Below the pieces are notes generated by a model. It was given only the letters and a program-made list of their open reading frames with translations, ran no database searches and was not told the origin of the DNA. A DNA stretch of 64,000 bases from NCBI GenBank assembly GCA_023667045.1, contig JAMPAU010000002.1:248001-312000 (forward strand), read 5' to 3'. Positions 33,562 through 42,641 of this stretch are shown piece after piece. The number at the start of each line of letters is the position of its first letter. Position 1 is the stretch's first letter. The DNA comes from Ruminococcus flavefaciens. GTDB lineage: Bacteria > Bacillota > Clostridia > Oscillospirales > Ruminococcaceae. Both the position numbers and the translations under genes were made by a program.

Positions 33562-33909
33562 ATGAAAAATGATGATAATTTACCACGTTTTTTCAGGACA
33601 AAGCAATTAGATGATAAAGCACCGGAAATTGAATCTGTCCGGAAAAAAGTAATTGCTTTTTCACAGAAACAAGCCAACGCAACTATTGAAGAAATTCCGG
33701 ACGGTTTCATAATCAAAACTGATACGTACAAAATCTGTGCCTTTGACAGAACTATATGCATAAATTACTATAATCCGTCAGACAAAGAAGTGCTTTATTC
33801 TGCTGATATTAACATGGAATCCGGTTTAATCACAACTAATATTCCAACAGATTATGAGGACTTTTCAGAATTATTAGATGATACATTAGCAATTATTGGT
33901 GATGTATAA
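33562..33909 (+). CDS. Hypothetical protein paired with a macrodomain gene
   Basis: The acidic, soluble protein has 115 aa and no signal. The N-terminal helix-forming part (IESVRKKVIAFSQKQAN) is followed by beta-like segments (ATIEEIPDGFIIKTDTYKICAFDRTICINYYN). No family was recognised. Its stop overlaps the start of the macrodomain gene by one base (TAATG), so the two are translationally coupled and possibly partners. Confidence 0.75.
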   Translation: MKNDDNLPRFFRTKQLDDKAPEIESVRKKVIAFSQKQANATIEEIPDGFIIKTDTYKICAFDRTICINYYNPSDKEVLYSADINMESGLITTNIPTDYEDFSELLDDTLAIIGDV

Positions 33910-34319
33910 TGATTTACACAGAAGAAAAACGTGACCTCTTTTCAGTGCCAGAAGATTATTATTTAGTTCATTGTGTAAGTGCTGATTTTGTTTTAGGCAA
34001 GGGCATAGCAATGGAGTTTAAAAAGCGTTTCGATATGAAAAACAAACTCAGAAATTCCGGACAATCCGGAAAGTGCATACTCATTGACAGGGTATTCAAT
34101 CTTGTCACCAAAGAAACCTGGAGACGTAAGCCCACTATGGACAGCGTGAAAGAATGTCTTCACGAACTGCATAAACAGGTTACAGAAAAAAATATAAAAA
34201 AACTCGCTATGCCACTTATTGCCTGTGGTCTCGACGGCATGAAATGGGAAGAAGTCTCTGAGCAGGTGAGGGATATTTTCAGCGGTACTGACGTTGAAAT
34301 ACTCGTCTGCTATATGTAA
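33909..34319 (+). CDS. Macrodomain protein (OARD1/TARG1- or Poa1-like)
   Basis: The protein is a 136-aa stand-alone macrodomain. The ADP-ribose-binding features are YLVHCVSADFVLGKGIAMEFKKRF near the N-terminus and LAMPLIACGLDGMKWEEVSEQVRDIF near the C-terminus. This version often removes ADP-ribose from acidic side chains or binds ADP-ribose metabolites. It is coupled to the preceding unknown gene and lies behind ligA, an enzyme that releases NMN and AMP from NAD+. No ADP-ribosyltransferase toxin was recognised nearby. Confidence 0.9.
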   Translation: MIYTEEKRDLFSVPEDYYLVHCVSADFVLGKGIAMEFKKRFDMKNKLRNSGQSGKCILIDRVFNLVTKETWRRKPTMDSVKECLHELHKQVTEKNIKKLAMPLIACGLDGMKWEEVSEQVRDIFSGTDVEILVCYM

Positions 34320-34332
34320 GGAGGTGAAAACT

Positions 34333-34683
34333 ATGCTGTATGTATGTTATCCAAAATGCACAACCTGTAAAAAGGCTCAGAAATGGCTTGACGGCAAGGG
34401 CTTTGAATACACTATGAGAGACATAAAAGAAAATAATCCGTCATACGACGAGCTGAAAGAATGGCACAGTAAAAGCGGTCTGCCTTTAAAGAGTTTTTTC
34501 AATACAAGCGGAAATTTATATAAATCCATGAACCTTAAAGAAAGACTTCCCGAAATGTCAGACGATGAACAGTTAAAACTGCTTGCGACTGACGGAATGT
34601 TAGTCAAAAGACCTATTCTTGTTACAGAAAATACCGTGCTTGTCGGATTTAAAGAAAAAGAATGGGAAGAAATCATTAAATAA
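34333..34683 (+). CDS. ArsC/Spx-family thioredoxin-fold protein
   Basis: The protein has 116 aa from the ATG at 34333 (AAGGAGG upstream); the frame extends further up without a ribosome site. It begins MLYVCYPKCTTCKKAQKWLDGKG, with the CxxC redox pair of ArsC-like/Spx-like proteins, and ends with the family motif MLVKRPILVTENTVLVGFKEKEWEE. It may be a thiol-dependent reductase; arsenate activity is not shown because the Arg triad cannot be judged by eye. Last gene of the ligA unit, followed by a terminator. Confidence 0.9.
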   Translation: MLYVCYPKCTTCKKAQKWLDGKGFEYTMRDIKENNPSYDELKEWHSKSGLPLKSFFNTSGNLYKSMNLKERLPEMSDDEQLKLLATDGMLVKRPILVTENTVLVGFKEKEWEEIIK

Positions 34684-34688
34684 CAGAC

Positions 34689-34725
34689 AAACCGGAGAGC
34701 AGGAGAGTTTCTCCGGTTTTTTGTT
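34689..34725 (+). terminator. Terminator of the ligA operon
   Basis: AACCGGAGA pairs with TCTCCGGTT, followed by T residues. Confidence 0.88.
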
Positions 34726-34826
34726 TTATTAATAAAACTGCTGTTACAGTTAGGCAGAGTTAATAATTGCCTGTTTTTTCTCCGGATATGATATAATAAG
34801 TACATAAAATAAAAGGAGGAATTTAA

Positions 34827-37334
34827 TTGAAACAATTCAATGTTACAGGCATGAGCTGTGCGGCGTGTTCGGCGAGGGTGGAAAAAGCCGTGAATGCTGT
34901 AAACGGTGTAACATCATGTTCCGTGAGCCTGCTCACCAACTCTATGGGCGTTGAGGGAACGGCAAACGACAGCGATATAATAAATGCCGTAAAAAATGCC
35001 GGTTACGGTGCAACGCTGAAAGGCGGTTCAGATACTGCACAGTCTACAGCCGATGAAGATTCTCTGGCAGACCACGAAACACCAGTACTGAAAAAAAGGC
35101 TTTTCACGTCTGTAGGATTTCTTATTCTGCTTATGTATATCTCTATGGGTTATAGTATGTGGGGATTTCCTCTGCCGTCTTTCATGGACGGAAACTATAT
35201 AATGATTGGCATTATAGAAATGTTGCTTGCCGGTATAATAATGATTATAAATCAGAAGTTTTTCATAAGCGGATTCAAGAGCCTTTTTCACAGGTCGCCG
35301 AATATGGACACGCTCGTTGCACTGGGTTCGGGAGCGTCTTTCGGCTACAGCCTGTACCAACTGCTTGCAATGACCGACGCACAGTTAAAAGGTCTTGAAA
35401 CAATGCACTATATGCATGAGTTTTATTTTGAGTCTGCTGGAACTATCCTCACTCTTATAACGGTTGGAAAAATGCTTGAAGCACGTTCAAAAGGCAAGAC
35501 TACCGACGCACTCAAAAGCCTTATGAGACTTGCCCCGAAAACTGCTGTTATAATTGAAGATGGCATAGAGAAGACTATTCCGGCAGAACAGGTAAAGAAA
35601 GGCAATATATTTGTTGTAAGACCTGGTGAAAGTATTCCTGTTGATGCAGTGATAACAGAGGGCGAAAGTGCCGTTAACGAATCTGCACTTACTGGTGAGA
35701 GCATTCCGGTGGACAAGACAGCAGGGGACAGCGTTTCCGGCGGAACACTCAACCAGTCCGGCTTTATAAAGTGCGAAGCAACAAGAGTGGGCGAAGATAC
35801 GACCCTTTCACAGATAATAAAAATGGTAAGCGAAGCCTCAGCCACAAAAGCACCTATCGCCAAAACTGCCGATAAAGTTTCCGGTGTATTTGTTCCTGCT
35901 GTAATATGCATAGCGATAATTACTCTTATAGTGTGGCTGGCGGTCGGTCAGACTGTGGGATATTCTCTTGCAAGGGCTATATCCGTGCTTGTAATAAGCT
36001 GTCCTTGTGCATTGGGTCTTGCTACACCTGTGGCTATAATGGTGGGCAACGGCGTGGGAGCTAAAAACGGAATACTTTTCAAGACGGCTGTCTCACTGGA
36101 AGAAACCGGAAAGGTTAATGTAGTGGCACTTGACAAGACAGGCACGATAACTTCTGGAGAACCGAGAGTTACGGATATAATTACGGCTGACGGCTATGAC
36201 GGAAATTATCTTCTTTCACTGGCGTATTCCCTTGAAAGAAAAAGCGAACACCCTTTAGCAAAGGCTGTTTTAATAAAGGCTGAACAGGAAAATATATCGG
36301 CGGACGAGGTGACAGGCTTTCAGGCATTATCCGGCAACGGTCTTACAGCTGAAAGAAACGGCGTGAAGATTTCCGGCGGTAACTATAAATTCATAAGCAC
36401 TGTGGCAGACATTCCGGAAAATATAAAAGAGAGTTCAGAAAAACTTTCAGAGGACGGAAAAACCCCTTTATTCTTTGCAGAGGGAAAAAAACTCGCTGGT
36501 ATAATAGCGGTTGCCGACGTTATCAGAGAAGACAGCACACAGGCGGTAAAAGATTTGCAGAATATGGGCATTCATGTTGTTATGATTACCGGAGACAATG
36601 AACGCACTGCAAAAGCTGTCGGCAGACAGGCAGGTGTTGACGAGGTAATAGCAGGAGTACTTCCAGACGGTAAGGAAAGTGCTGTACGCAGTCTGAAAAG
36701 CAGAGGACGTGTGGCAATGGTCGGTGACGGTATAAACGACGCTCCGGCTCTCACCAGTGCCGATACCGGAATAGCTATCGGAGCAGGTGCAGATGTGGCG
36801 ATTGATTCGGCTGATGTGGTACTCATGAAAAGCCGTCTGAGTGATGTGCCGTCAGCAATAAGACTTAGCCGTGCCGTATTAAGAAATATCCGTCAGAATC
36901 TTTTCTGGGCATTTATATATAACGTTATCGGAATACCTCTCGCCTGCGGAGTATATATAAAGATTTTCGGGTGGCAGTTAAACCCAATGTTTGGGGCTAT
37001 GGCTATGAGCTTGTCGAGTTTCTGTGTGGTAACAAACGCTCTGAGACTTAACCTTGTAAAGATACACGATTCAAGCCATGACAGAAAGGTTAAGGAGCAT
37101 ACAAAAAATAATGACAGCGTTTCCGGCGGTACTCTTACAATAAGCATAAAAGGAATGATGTGCGGTAACTGCGAGGCTCATGTCAGAAAAGCTCTGGAAG
37201 AAATGGGCGTAACCGTTACAGAGGTAAGCCACGAAAAAGGCACAGCTGTTATTGAGGTCGGCGAAAATATAAGCCGTGAAAGTATGAAAAAGGCAATAGA
37301 AAATGAGGGCTATAAAGTAAAGAAATTCATATAA
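34827..37334 (+). CDS. copA: Copper-translocating P1B-type ATPase with HMA domains at both ends
   Basis: The protein has 835 aa from a TTG start with AGGAGG seven bases upstream. The N-terminal heavy-metal domain has GMSCAACSARVEKAV. Membrane helices include the ion motif SCPCALG, then the phosphorylation site DKTGT and the hinge MVGDGINDAPAL. After the last helix, residues about 765-835 form a second heavy-metal domain (GMMCGNCEAHVRKAL) reached by a charged linker. It pumps Cu+ out of the cytoplasm. The C-terminal domain is less usual; it may be a fused CopZ-like chaperone. No copY or csoR regulator is adjacent. Confidence 0.95.
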   Translation: MKQFNVTGMSCAACSARVEKAVNAVNGVTSCSVSLLTNSMGVEGTANDSDIINAVKNAGYGATLKGGSDTAQSTADEDSLADHETPVLKKRLFTSVGFLILLMYISMGYSMWGFPLPSFMDGNYIMIGIIEMLLAGIIMIINQKFFISGFKSLFHRSPNMDTLVALGSGASFGYSLYQLLAMTDAQLKGLETMHYMHEFYFESAGTILTLITVGKMLEARSKGKTTDALKSLMRLAPKTAVIIEDGIEKTIPAEQVKKGNIFVVRPGESIPVDAVITEGESAVNESALTGESIPVDKTAGDSVSGGTLNQSGFIKCEATRVGEDTTLSQIIKMVSEASATKAPIAKTADKVSGVFVPAVICIAIITLIVWLAVGQTVGYSLARAISVLVISCPCALGLATPVAIMVGNGVGAKNGILFKTAVSLEETGKVNVVALDKTGTITSGEPRVTDIITADGYDGNYLLSLAYSLERKSEHPLAKAVLIKAEQENISADEVTGFQALSGNGLTAERNGVKISGGNYKFISTVADIPENIKESSEKLSEDGKTPLFFAEGKKLAGIIAVADVIREDSTQAVKDLQNMGIHVVMITGDNERTAKAVGRQAGVDEVIAGVLPDGKESAVRSLKSRGRVAMVGDGINDAPALTSADTGIAIGAGADVAIDSADVVLMKSRLSDVPSAIRLSRAVLRNIRQNLFWAFIYNVIGIPLACGVYIKIFGWQLNPMFGAMAMSLSSFCVVTNALRLNLVKIHDSSHDRKVKEHTKNNDSVSGGTLTISIKGMMCGNCEAHVRKALEEMGVTVTEVSHEKGTAVIEVGENISRESMKKAIENEGYKVKKFI

Positions 37335-37338
37335 TAAA

Positions 37339-37367
37339 AATCCGGAGTGCTATGCTCCAGATTTTTT
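37339..37367 (+). terminator. Terminator of copA
   Basis: AATCCGGAG pairs with CTCCAGATT (one mismatch), and six T follow. Confidence 0.8.
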
Positions 37368-37385
37368 ACTTTTGGGGACGATAAT

Positions 37386-37745
<360 letters not shown>

Positions 37746-37778
37746 AATGAGCGGTTGCAATTAATAATTATAAACGTT

Positions 37779-38768
37779 TTATGATTTGTTTTTCTTGCTG
37801 AAATCAACATCTGAAAGGGGGTTGCTTTCAACTGCTCCCCGTACCTGTTCGCTGTCAAGGTGTGTATAGATTTCAGTTGTGGAGATACTGGAGTGTCCAA
37901 GCAGTTCTTTGAGCGTAAGTATATCTGCTTTTCCGTACTGATACATAAGTGTTGCGGAAGTATGGCGTAGTTTATGGGTGGTTATGCCTTTTCCGTCGAG
38001 TTCGGCACGGCGTACAGTATTCTCGACAATCTGCTGTACACGGCGTTTTGATATGCGTTTGTTCTGATTGCTTATAAAGAGAGCGGATTCATTGGTTGCT
38101 TTAGGGTTTTCATTTCTTACAGCGAGGTAGTTTTTCAGAGAGGAAATACAGGCGTTATTCAGATAAATCATGCGTTCTTTTCTGCCTTTTCCGACAATTC
38201 TTATGCGGTTTTCATTGAAGTCAATATCCTTTGTGTTAATGCTTATAAGTTCGCTGAGACGCATACCGCAGTTGAGCAGGAGAGTAATAATGCAGTAATC
38301 ACGGAGAGAATCGCCGTTACTGGAAGTTTCAAGGAGTTTCATGCTTTCATCAAGTGAAAGGAACTTCGGGAGGGCGGTTTTAGGGGATGGCATATCAATA
38401 TCTACAGTGGGATTTTTTTCAAGGATATGCTCTGTCTTGGTAAGGTATTTAAAAAAGCTTTTAAGTGAGGATAATTTTCTGTAACGTGTCCGCTGACTGT
38501 TGCTTCTTTCATCGGCGACATAAAATATAAAGTTATATACATCGGAGACGGAAATTTCTGAAAGTTCGTCTGTAGTCATGCCGGATATATCAGTATCTTC
38601 CTGTGTGTTTTCAGAATCAGTATTATTTCTGTGTATATATTTAAGAAAAAGACGTATATCAAGATAATATTCATTTATTGTACGCTCTGAAAGCATTCTT
38701 ACTACTTTCAGATGCACCAGATAATTATTAAGAAATTCCGGATTGCTTTCATTGTTGTAGTTTTTCAT
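37779..38768 (-). CDS. Tyrosine recombinase (XerC/XerD-like)
   Basis: The protein has 329 aa. The N-terminal SAM-like DNA-binding domain (LNNYLVHLKVVRMLSERTINEYYLDIRLFLKYI) is followed by the catalytic domain with all conserved residues: Arg in NCGMRLSELI, Lys in GKGRKER, HKLRHTSAT, LGHSSISTT, and the Tyr in EIYTHL. It is the size of Xer-type recombinases and is normally for dimer resolution or element integration. An Asp/Glu/Thr-rich insert (NTDSENTQEDTDISG) in the N-domain is unusual. It has its own promoter, no accessory genes, and ends at the repeat array. Confidence 0.93.
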   Translation of the reverse strand: MKNYNNESNPEFLNNYLVHLKVVRMLSERTINEYYLDIRLFLKYIHRNNTDSENTQEDTDISGMTTDELSEISVSDVYNFIFYVADERSNSQRTRYRKLSSLKSFFKYLTKTEHILEKNPTVDIDMPSPKTALPKFLSLDESMKLLETSSNGDSLRDYCIITLLLNCGMRLSELISINTKDIDFNENRIRIVGKGRKERMIYLNNACISSLKNYLAVRNENPKATNESALFISNQNKRISKRRVQQIVENTVRRAELDGKGITTHKLRHTSATLMYQYGKADILTLKELLGHSSISTTEIYTHLDSEQVRGAVESNPLSDVDFSKKNKS

Positions 38769-38792
38769 ATCTGTTTACCTCGTTTTTTATTT

Positions 38793-38821
38793 ATTATAAC
38801 AGCATTTTTCATGTATGTCAA
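38793..38821 (-). promoter_or_regulatory. Consensus promoter of the tyrosine recombinase
   Basis: On the minus strand TTGACA and TATAAT are both perfect, 17 bp apart, about 25 bp before the ATG. Confidence 0.78.
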
Positions 38822-39178
38822 ATTTTTCCGGAATATAAAAAACTCCACCATTAAGACGGAGCAGATTATATTATTTTCTGAATAAATCGCTGTAAGTGCC
38901 AAAGTAAGCACAAAAATATTATATTCTCAAAGTAAAAACAGTGAAGTCCGTGCTGAGAAAGTTTCACCAACGTTTGAACTATACACACAGCTAAAGTCTG
39001 ATACTTAGGGGACTGTTTCCGAAAAGAACACTCTTGAACAGATTTTAGACCATGGGGAGTATATTTTTATATTGCAGTCGTTTCGTGTCATATTTTAGTA
39101 TAAATTTTAAAACTTAAAGACTAAAATCTTATTCTTTTGAGATGAATCTATTTATTTTCAAATTATATGAAACATAAA
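38822..39178. other. Gene-free AT-rich stretch
   Basis: No reading frame, RNA gene or repeat convincing enough to name was seen between the recombinase promoter and the tRNA-Ser terminator. A short CTCC/GGAG inverted repeat near 38850 is too weak to call. Confidence 0.5.
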
Positions 39179-39216
39179 GAAAACCGCCGTATACTACAAA
39201 AAGCAATATACAGCGA
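39179..39216 (-). terminator. Terminator of the tRNA-Ser pair
   Basis: On the minus strand CGCTGTATA pairs with TATACGGCG (one mismatch), then TTTTC. It lies downstream of the tRNA-Ser genes. Confidence 0.65.
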
Positions 39217-39228
39217 TTCAAACAATAA

Positions 39229-39315
39229 CGCGGATTGAGAGATTTGAACTCTCGCGCCGGTTTCCCGACCTACTCCCTTAGCAGGGGAGCCCCTTCACCA
39301 CTTGGGTAAATCCGC
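39229..39315 (-). tRNA. tRNA-Ser (anticodon GCU)
   Basis: An 87-nt minus-strand cloverleaf with a long variable arm. The acceptor GCGGATT pairs perfectly with AATCCGC and the discriminator is G. The anticodon loop in CTCCC-CTGCTAA-GGGAG gives GCT. CCA is not encoded, unlike the neighbouring tRNA, so the CCA-adding enzyme must finish it. It reads AGC/AGU codons. Confidence 0.93.
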
Positions 39316-39321
39316 ATAATA

Positions 39322-39410
39322 TGGCGGAGAGGGTGGGATTCGAACCCACGTGACCGTTAAGTCAAACGGTTTTCAAGACCGCCTCGTTATGACCGCTTCG
39401 ATACCTCTCC
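39322..39410 (-). tRNA. tRNA-Ser (anticodon UGA)
   Basis: An 89-nt minus-strand cloverleaf with a long variable arm. The acceptor GGAGAGG pairs with CCTCTCC, the discriminator is G, and CCA is encoded. The anticodon loop CGGT-CTTGAAA-ACCG gives TGA. It reads UCA and other UCN codons. It is transcribed ahead of tRNA-Ser(GCU). Confidence 0.95.
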
Positions 39411-39448
39411 GTGTTTTGTTTATTTGTTCTGTGCCTTACGACTATTAT

Positions 39449-39477
39449 ATTATAGCACAGCTTTTCAAAAAAGTCAA
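39449..39477 (-). promoter_or_regulatory. Promoter of the tRNA-Ser pair
   Basis: On the minus strand TTGACT and TATAAT are separated by 17 bp, about 40 bp before the mature tRNA 5' end. Confidence 0.7.
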
Positions 39478-39594
39478 GCATTTTTTGTGACGAAAAACAA
39501 GAATTTTTTTCTTTTATTTTTGTATAATATTACCAAACAATTGTGTCTGAAATGAAAAAATTTCAAAAAACAGGATTTTTTTCAGCAAATAACC

Positions 39595-39623
39595 TTTACA
39601 GAATGGTTTTTTTAGTGTAAAAT
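39595..39623 (+). promoter_or_regulatory. Promoter of the pyrH-frr-uppS-cdsA operon
   Basis: TTTACA and TAAAAT are separated by 17 bp, about 32 bp before the pyrH ATG. Confidence 0.5.
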
Positions 39624-39655
39624 ATACATATATAATTTTTTTGTGAGGTGCTAAT

Positions 39656-40363
39656 ATGAACCCAAAGTATAAAAGAATATTATTAAAGTTAAGCGGTGAG
39701 GCTCTGGCAGGCGACAAAAAAACCGGTCTGAACTTCGACATTATCACTGACATATGCAAAAGCATAAAGAAGTGTGTTGACGAGGGCGTACAGGTTGCTG
39801 TTGTAGTCGGAGGAGGAAACTTCTGGCGTGGTCGTTCTTCCGGTGCTATGGACAGAACACGTGCCGACCACATAGGCATGATTGCTACCGCCATGAATGC
39901 TCTCGCCCTTGCAGACGTTCTTGAATCTCTCGGCTGTGTCGTAAGAGTTCAGACGGCTATCACTATGCAACAGGTAGCAGAGCCTTATATCAGAAACAAG
40001 GCAGTCAATCACCTTAATAAAGGCAGAGTGGTTATTTTCGGCTGTGGTACTGGTAATCCGTTCTTCTCAACGGATACTGCCGCCTCTCTCCGTGCCGCTG
40101 AAATAGAGGCTGACATATGTCTCAAAGCTACACTTGTTGACGGTGTTTACGACAAAGACCCACATAAGTTTGAAGACGCTAAAAAATATGATACTCTTAC
40201 TTTCAGTCAAGTACTCAGCGACGAACTCGCCGTTATGGACAGTACAGCCGCTACTATGTGCCGTGACAATAAAGTGAAAATGCTTGTCTTCGACCTCTCA
40301 CGTCCCGACAATATATATGACGCTGTTATGGGAAAAGATGTCGGAACAATTGTCTCTGTATGA
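39656..40363 (+). CDS. pyrH: UMP kinase
   Basis: The protein has 235 aa of the amino-acid-kinase fold: [12 protein letters not shown] at the N-terminus, [13 protein letters not shown], and the C-terminal part with [21 protein letters not shown]. It phosphorylates UMP to UDP with ATP. GAGGTG precedes the ATG. It starts the conserved pyrH-frr-uppS-cdsA series; frr follows by 24 bp. Confidence 0.97.
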   Translation: MNPKYKRILLKLSGEALAGDKKTGLNFDIITDICKSIKKCVDEGVQVAVVVGGGNFWRGRSSGAMDRTRADHIGMIATAMNALALADVLESLGCVVRVQTAITMQQVAEPYIRNKAVNHLNKGRVVIFGCGTGNPFFSTDTAASLRAAEIEADICLKATLVDGVYDKDPHKFEDAKKYDTLTFSQVLSDELAVMDSTAATMCRDNKVKMLVFDLSRPDNIYDAVMGKDVGTIVSV

Positions 40364-40387
40364 TTTTTAATGAAAGGAATTACTATA

Positions 40388-40942
40388 ATGAAAGAACAGA
40401 TTAACAATGCTAAAGAAAAAATGAACAAGAGCCTTAACGCTCTCGGCAATGAATTTGCCTCAATCCGTGCAGGTCGTGCAAATCCTGCCGTACTCGACAA
40501 GGTGCTTGTTGACTACTACGGAGCTCCCACACCTGTAAACCAGATGGCTGCCGTTTCCGTTGCTGAGGCAAGGATACTCGTTATTCAGCCATGGGACAGG
40601 TCAACCCTCAAACTCATTGAAAAGGCTATACTTGCTTCCGACATCGGCATTAATCCGACAAATGACGGCACTGTTATCCGCCTTGTTTTCCCTCAGCTCA
40701 CAGGCGACAGACGTAAGGAACTCTGCAAAGACATAAAGAAGTACGGCGAGGAATGCAAGGTTACTATCCGCTCTATCAGACGTGACACTATGGACAAGTT
40801 CAAGGCTATGAAGAAAAATTCCGAAATCACAGAAGACGACCTCAAAGACTGCGAAAAGAAAGTACAGGATTTAACTGACAAGTTCTGTGCAGAAGTAGAC
40901 AAGGCTGTTTCTGCTAAGGAAAAAGAAATCATGACTGTCTGA
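40388..40942 (+). CDS. frr: Ribosome recycling factor
   Basis: The protein has 184 aa from the ATG at 40388 (AAAGGA upstream). The frame extends six codons further, but the ribosome site lies inside that stretch. RRF signatures: KMNKSLNALGNEFASIRAGRANPAVLDKV, PWDRSTLKLIEKAI and LTGDRRKELCKDIKK. It splits post-termination ribosomes with EF-G. Confidence 0.97.
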   Translation: MKEQINNAKEKMNKSLNALGNEFASIRAGRANPAVLDKVLVDYYGAPTPVNQMAAVSVAEARILVIQPWDRSTLKLIEKAILASDIGINPTNDGTVIRLVFPQLTGDRRKELCKDIKKYGEECKVTIRSIRRDTMDKFKAMKKNSEITEDDLKDCEKKVQDLTDKFCAEVDKAVSAKEKEIMTV

Positions 40943-40952
40943 TAGGAGAACT

Positions 40953-41696
40953 ATGGCGTTATTTGGTAAAAAAGAAAACAAGGAAGAACAGTCACTGCCG
41001 GCTGTTCTTCCACAGCACGTCGGATTCATAATGGACGGCAACGGTCGCTGGGCTAAAAAAAGAGGTCTGCCACGCTCTTTCGGTCATCGTGAGGGTGCTA
41101 AGAATTTCAAGAAGATAGTCCGCTACTGCAAGGATATAGGACTTAAAAATATTTCTTTCTATGCATTCTCGACTGAAAACTGGCAGAGACCGACCGATGA
41201 GGTTAATACTATCATGGAGCTTTTCCGTGATTATATCGTTGATGTAAGAAACTTCCTCAGCGAAAATACCCGTATGGTTTTTTTAGGCGACAAGTCGGCA
41301 TTTGATGATGATTTGCGTGAAAAAATGATAAAGCTCGAACAGGACACCGCCCACTATACTGAAATGACTTTGATGATGGCGGTTAATTACGGCGGTCGTG
41401 ATGAGATAGCACATTCTGCACGTATACTTGCACAGCAGGCTATTGACGGCAAAATAAAACCCGAAGACATAACTGAACAGTCCATAGCAGATAATCTGTA
41501 TACGGCAGGTTTTCCGGACGTTGATTTACTTATCCGTCCGAGCGGTGAACTCAGACTATCCAACTATTTAATATGGCAGTGTGCCTATGCAGAATACTAC
41601 TTTACGGACGTTCTATGGCCGGACTTCTCCCCGAAAGACCTTGACAAAGCATTGATTGAATTTAACAACAGAAACAGACGTTTCGGAGGTGTATAA
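40953..41696 (+). CDS. uppS: Isoprenyl transferase (undecaprenyl diphosphate synthase)
   Basis: The protein has 247 aa. The catalytic motif is HVGFIMDGNGRWAKKRGLPRSFGHREGAKN, later LLIRPSGELRLSNYLIWQCAYAEYYFTDVLWPDF. It makes the C55 lipid carrier for cell-wall precursors from isoprenoid units supplied through dxr and ispG downstream. Its stop overlaps the cdsA start (TAATG). Confidence 0.97.
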   Translation: MALFGKKENKEEQSLPAVLPQHVGFIMDGNGRWAKKRGLPRSFGHREGAKNFKKIVRYCKDIGLKNISFYAFSTENWQRPTDEVNTIMELFRDYIVDVRNFLSENTRMVFLGDKSAFDDDLREKMIKLEQDTAHYTEMTLMMAVNYGGRDEIAHSARILAQQAIDGKIKPEDITEQSIADNLYTAGFPDVDLLIRPSGELRLSNYLIWQCAYAEYYFTDVLWPDFSPKDLDKALIEFNNRNRRFGGV

Positions 41697-42574
41697 TGCT
41701 TACAAGAATTATTTCGGGTGCGGTAGGCGTTCTGATACTGGCGGTGATACTGTACTTTCATAATACAATAGTACTGCCCATAGCCGTTGCGGTGATAATC
41801 GCAATAATGCTTTACGAACTTTTAAGAGCAGTTAATATGCATAAGTGCGTGCCTGTTCTGATAGCGTCGGAAGTGTGCGGTATAGTTACGCCCTTAATAG
41901 CAAATGTCACCAAAACAAGCTATAACGACTATCAGGGCGGAGCAAAGTTTTCACCTGATTCAATGCCGTCTGAATTTTTTTCTGTTATTCAGTTTGCGGT
42001 TACGCTTTTATGTGCGTTTGTGATATTCGTGACATGGCTGAAGAAGCATAAGGAAATCCGCTATGAACAGGTATTCTTTGTGCTTGCCGTCATGGTGCTT
42101 GTACCGCAGGCTATGTCAACTATGGTACGCATAAATAACTTTCACGAAAAGGAAGGTCTTTTCTTTCTGATAATGGGACTTTGCGGTGCGTGGATTGCGG
42201 ACACAGGAGCGTATTTTTCGGGAGTTGCACTCGGCAAGCACAAACTCTGTCCGGAAATTAGCCCTAAAAAAACCATAGAGGGATTTATAGGCGGTATTCT
42301 CACAACGGGTATTGTTTACGCTGTGGCATTCTGTGTGCATTACGGCGGATTTGATATAAGAATGGCTGTTTTTGCGTTTATCATGGGTGCAGTATGTGCA
42401 GTTATCGGAACGGTAGGGGACTTGTCCGCTTCTATGGTCAAGAGACAGATAGGCTTTAAAGATTACGGCAAAATCATGCCCGGTCACGGCGGTCTTATGG
42501 ACAGATTCGACAGCGTGCTTTTTGTACTGCCTACTTTTTATGCATTTATGGCAATGGCTTTTACACTATTATAA
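41696..42574 (+). CDS. cdsA: Phosphatidate cytidylyltransferase
   Basis: The membrane protein has 292 aa and many helices. The CdsA signature is present: KKTIEGFIGG, later GDLSASMVKRQIGFKDYGKIMPGHGGLMDRFDS. It forms CDP-diacylglycerol, the branch point of phospholipid synthesis. Translation is coupled to uppS. A hairpin terminator follows, so the downstream genes may be separately transcribed. Confidence 0.96.
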   Translation: MLTRIISGAVGVLILAVILYFHNTIVLPIAVAVIIAIMLYELLRAVNMHKCVPVLIASEVCGIVTPLIANVTKTSYNDYQGGAKFSPDSMPSEFFSVIQFAVTLLCAFVIFVTWLKKHKEIRYEQVFFVLAVMVLVPQAMSTMVRINNFHEKEGLFFLIMGLCGAWIADTGAYFSGVALGKHKLCPEISPKKTIEGFIGGILTTGIVYAVAFCVHYGGFDIRMAVFAFIMGAVCAVIGTVGDLSASMVKRQIGFKDYGKIMPGHGGLMDRFDSVLFVLPTFYAFMAMAFTLL

Positions 42575-42579
42575 TCACG

Positions 42580-42624
42580 AAAGGAGACTAAACGTTTTTT
42601 ATTACAAGGCGGATAGTCTCTTTT
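42580..42624 (+). terminator. Possible terminator after cdsA
   Basis: GAGACTA and TAGTCTC flank a 23-nt loop and are followed by TTTT. The stem is 7 bp, so termination may be partial. Confidence 0.5.
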
Positions 42625-42641
42625 GCCATAAGGAGATATAA

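Noticed and set aside
38822-39178. Transposase remnant between recombinase and tRNA genes
   Set aside because: No frame with DDE, Tyr or Ser recombinase motifs; no flanking direct repeats seen.
37779-39410. Genomic island integrated at tRNA-Ser by the tyrosine recombinase
   Set aside because: No duplicated tRNA 3' end was found near the recombinase, and there is no cargo between them.
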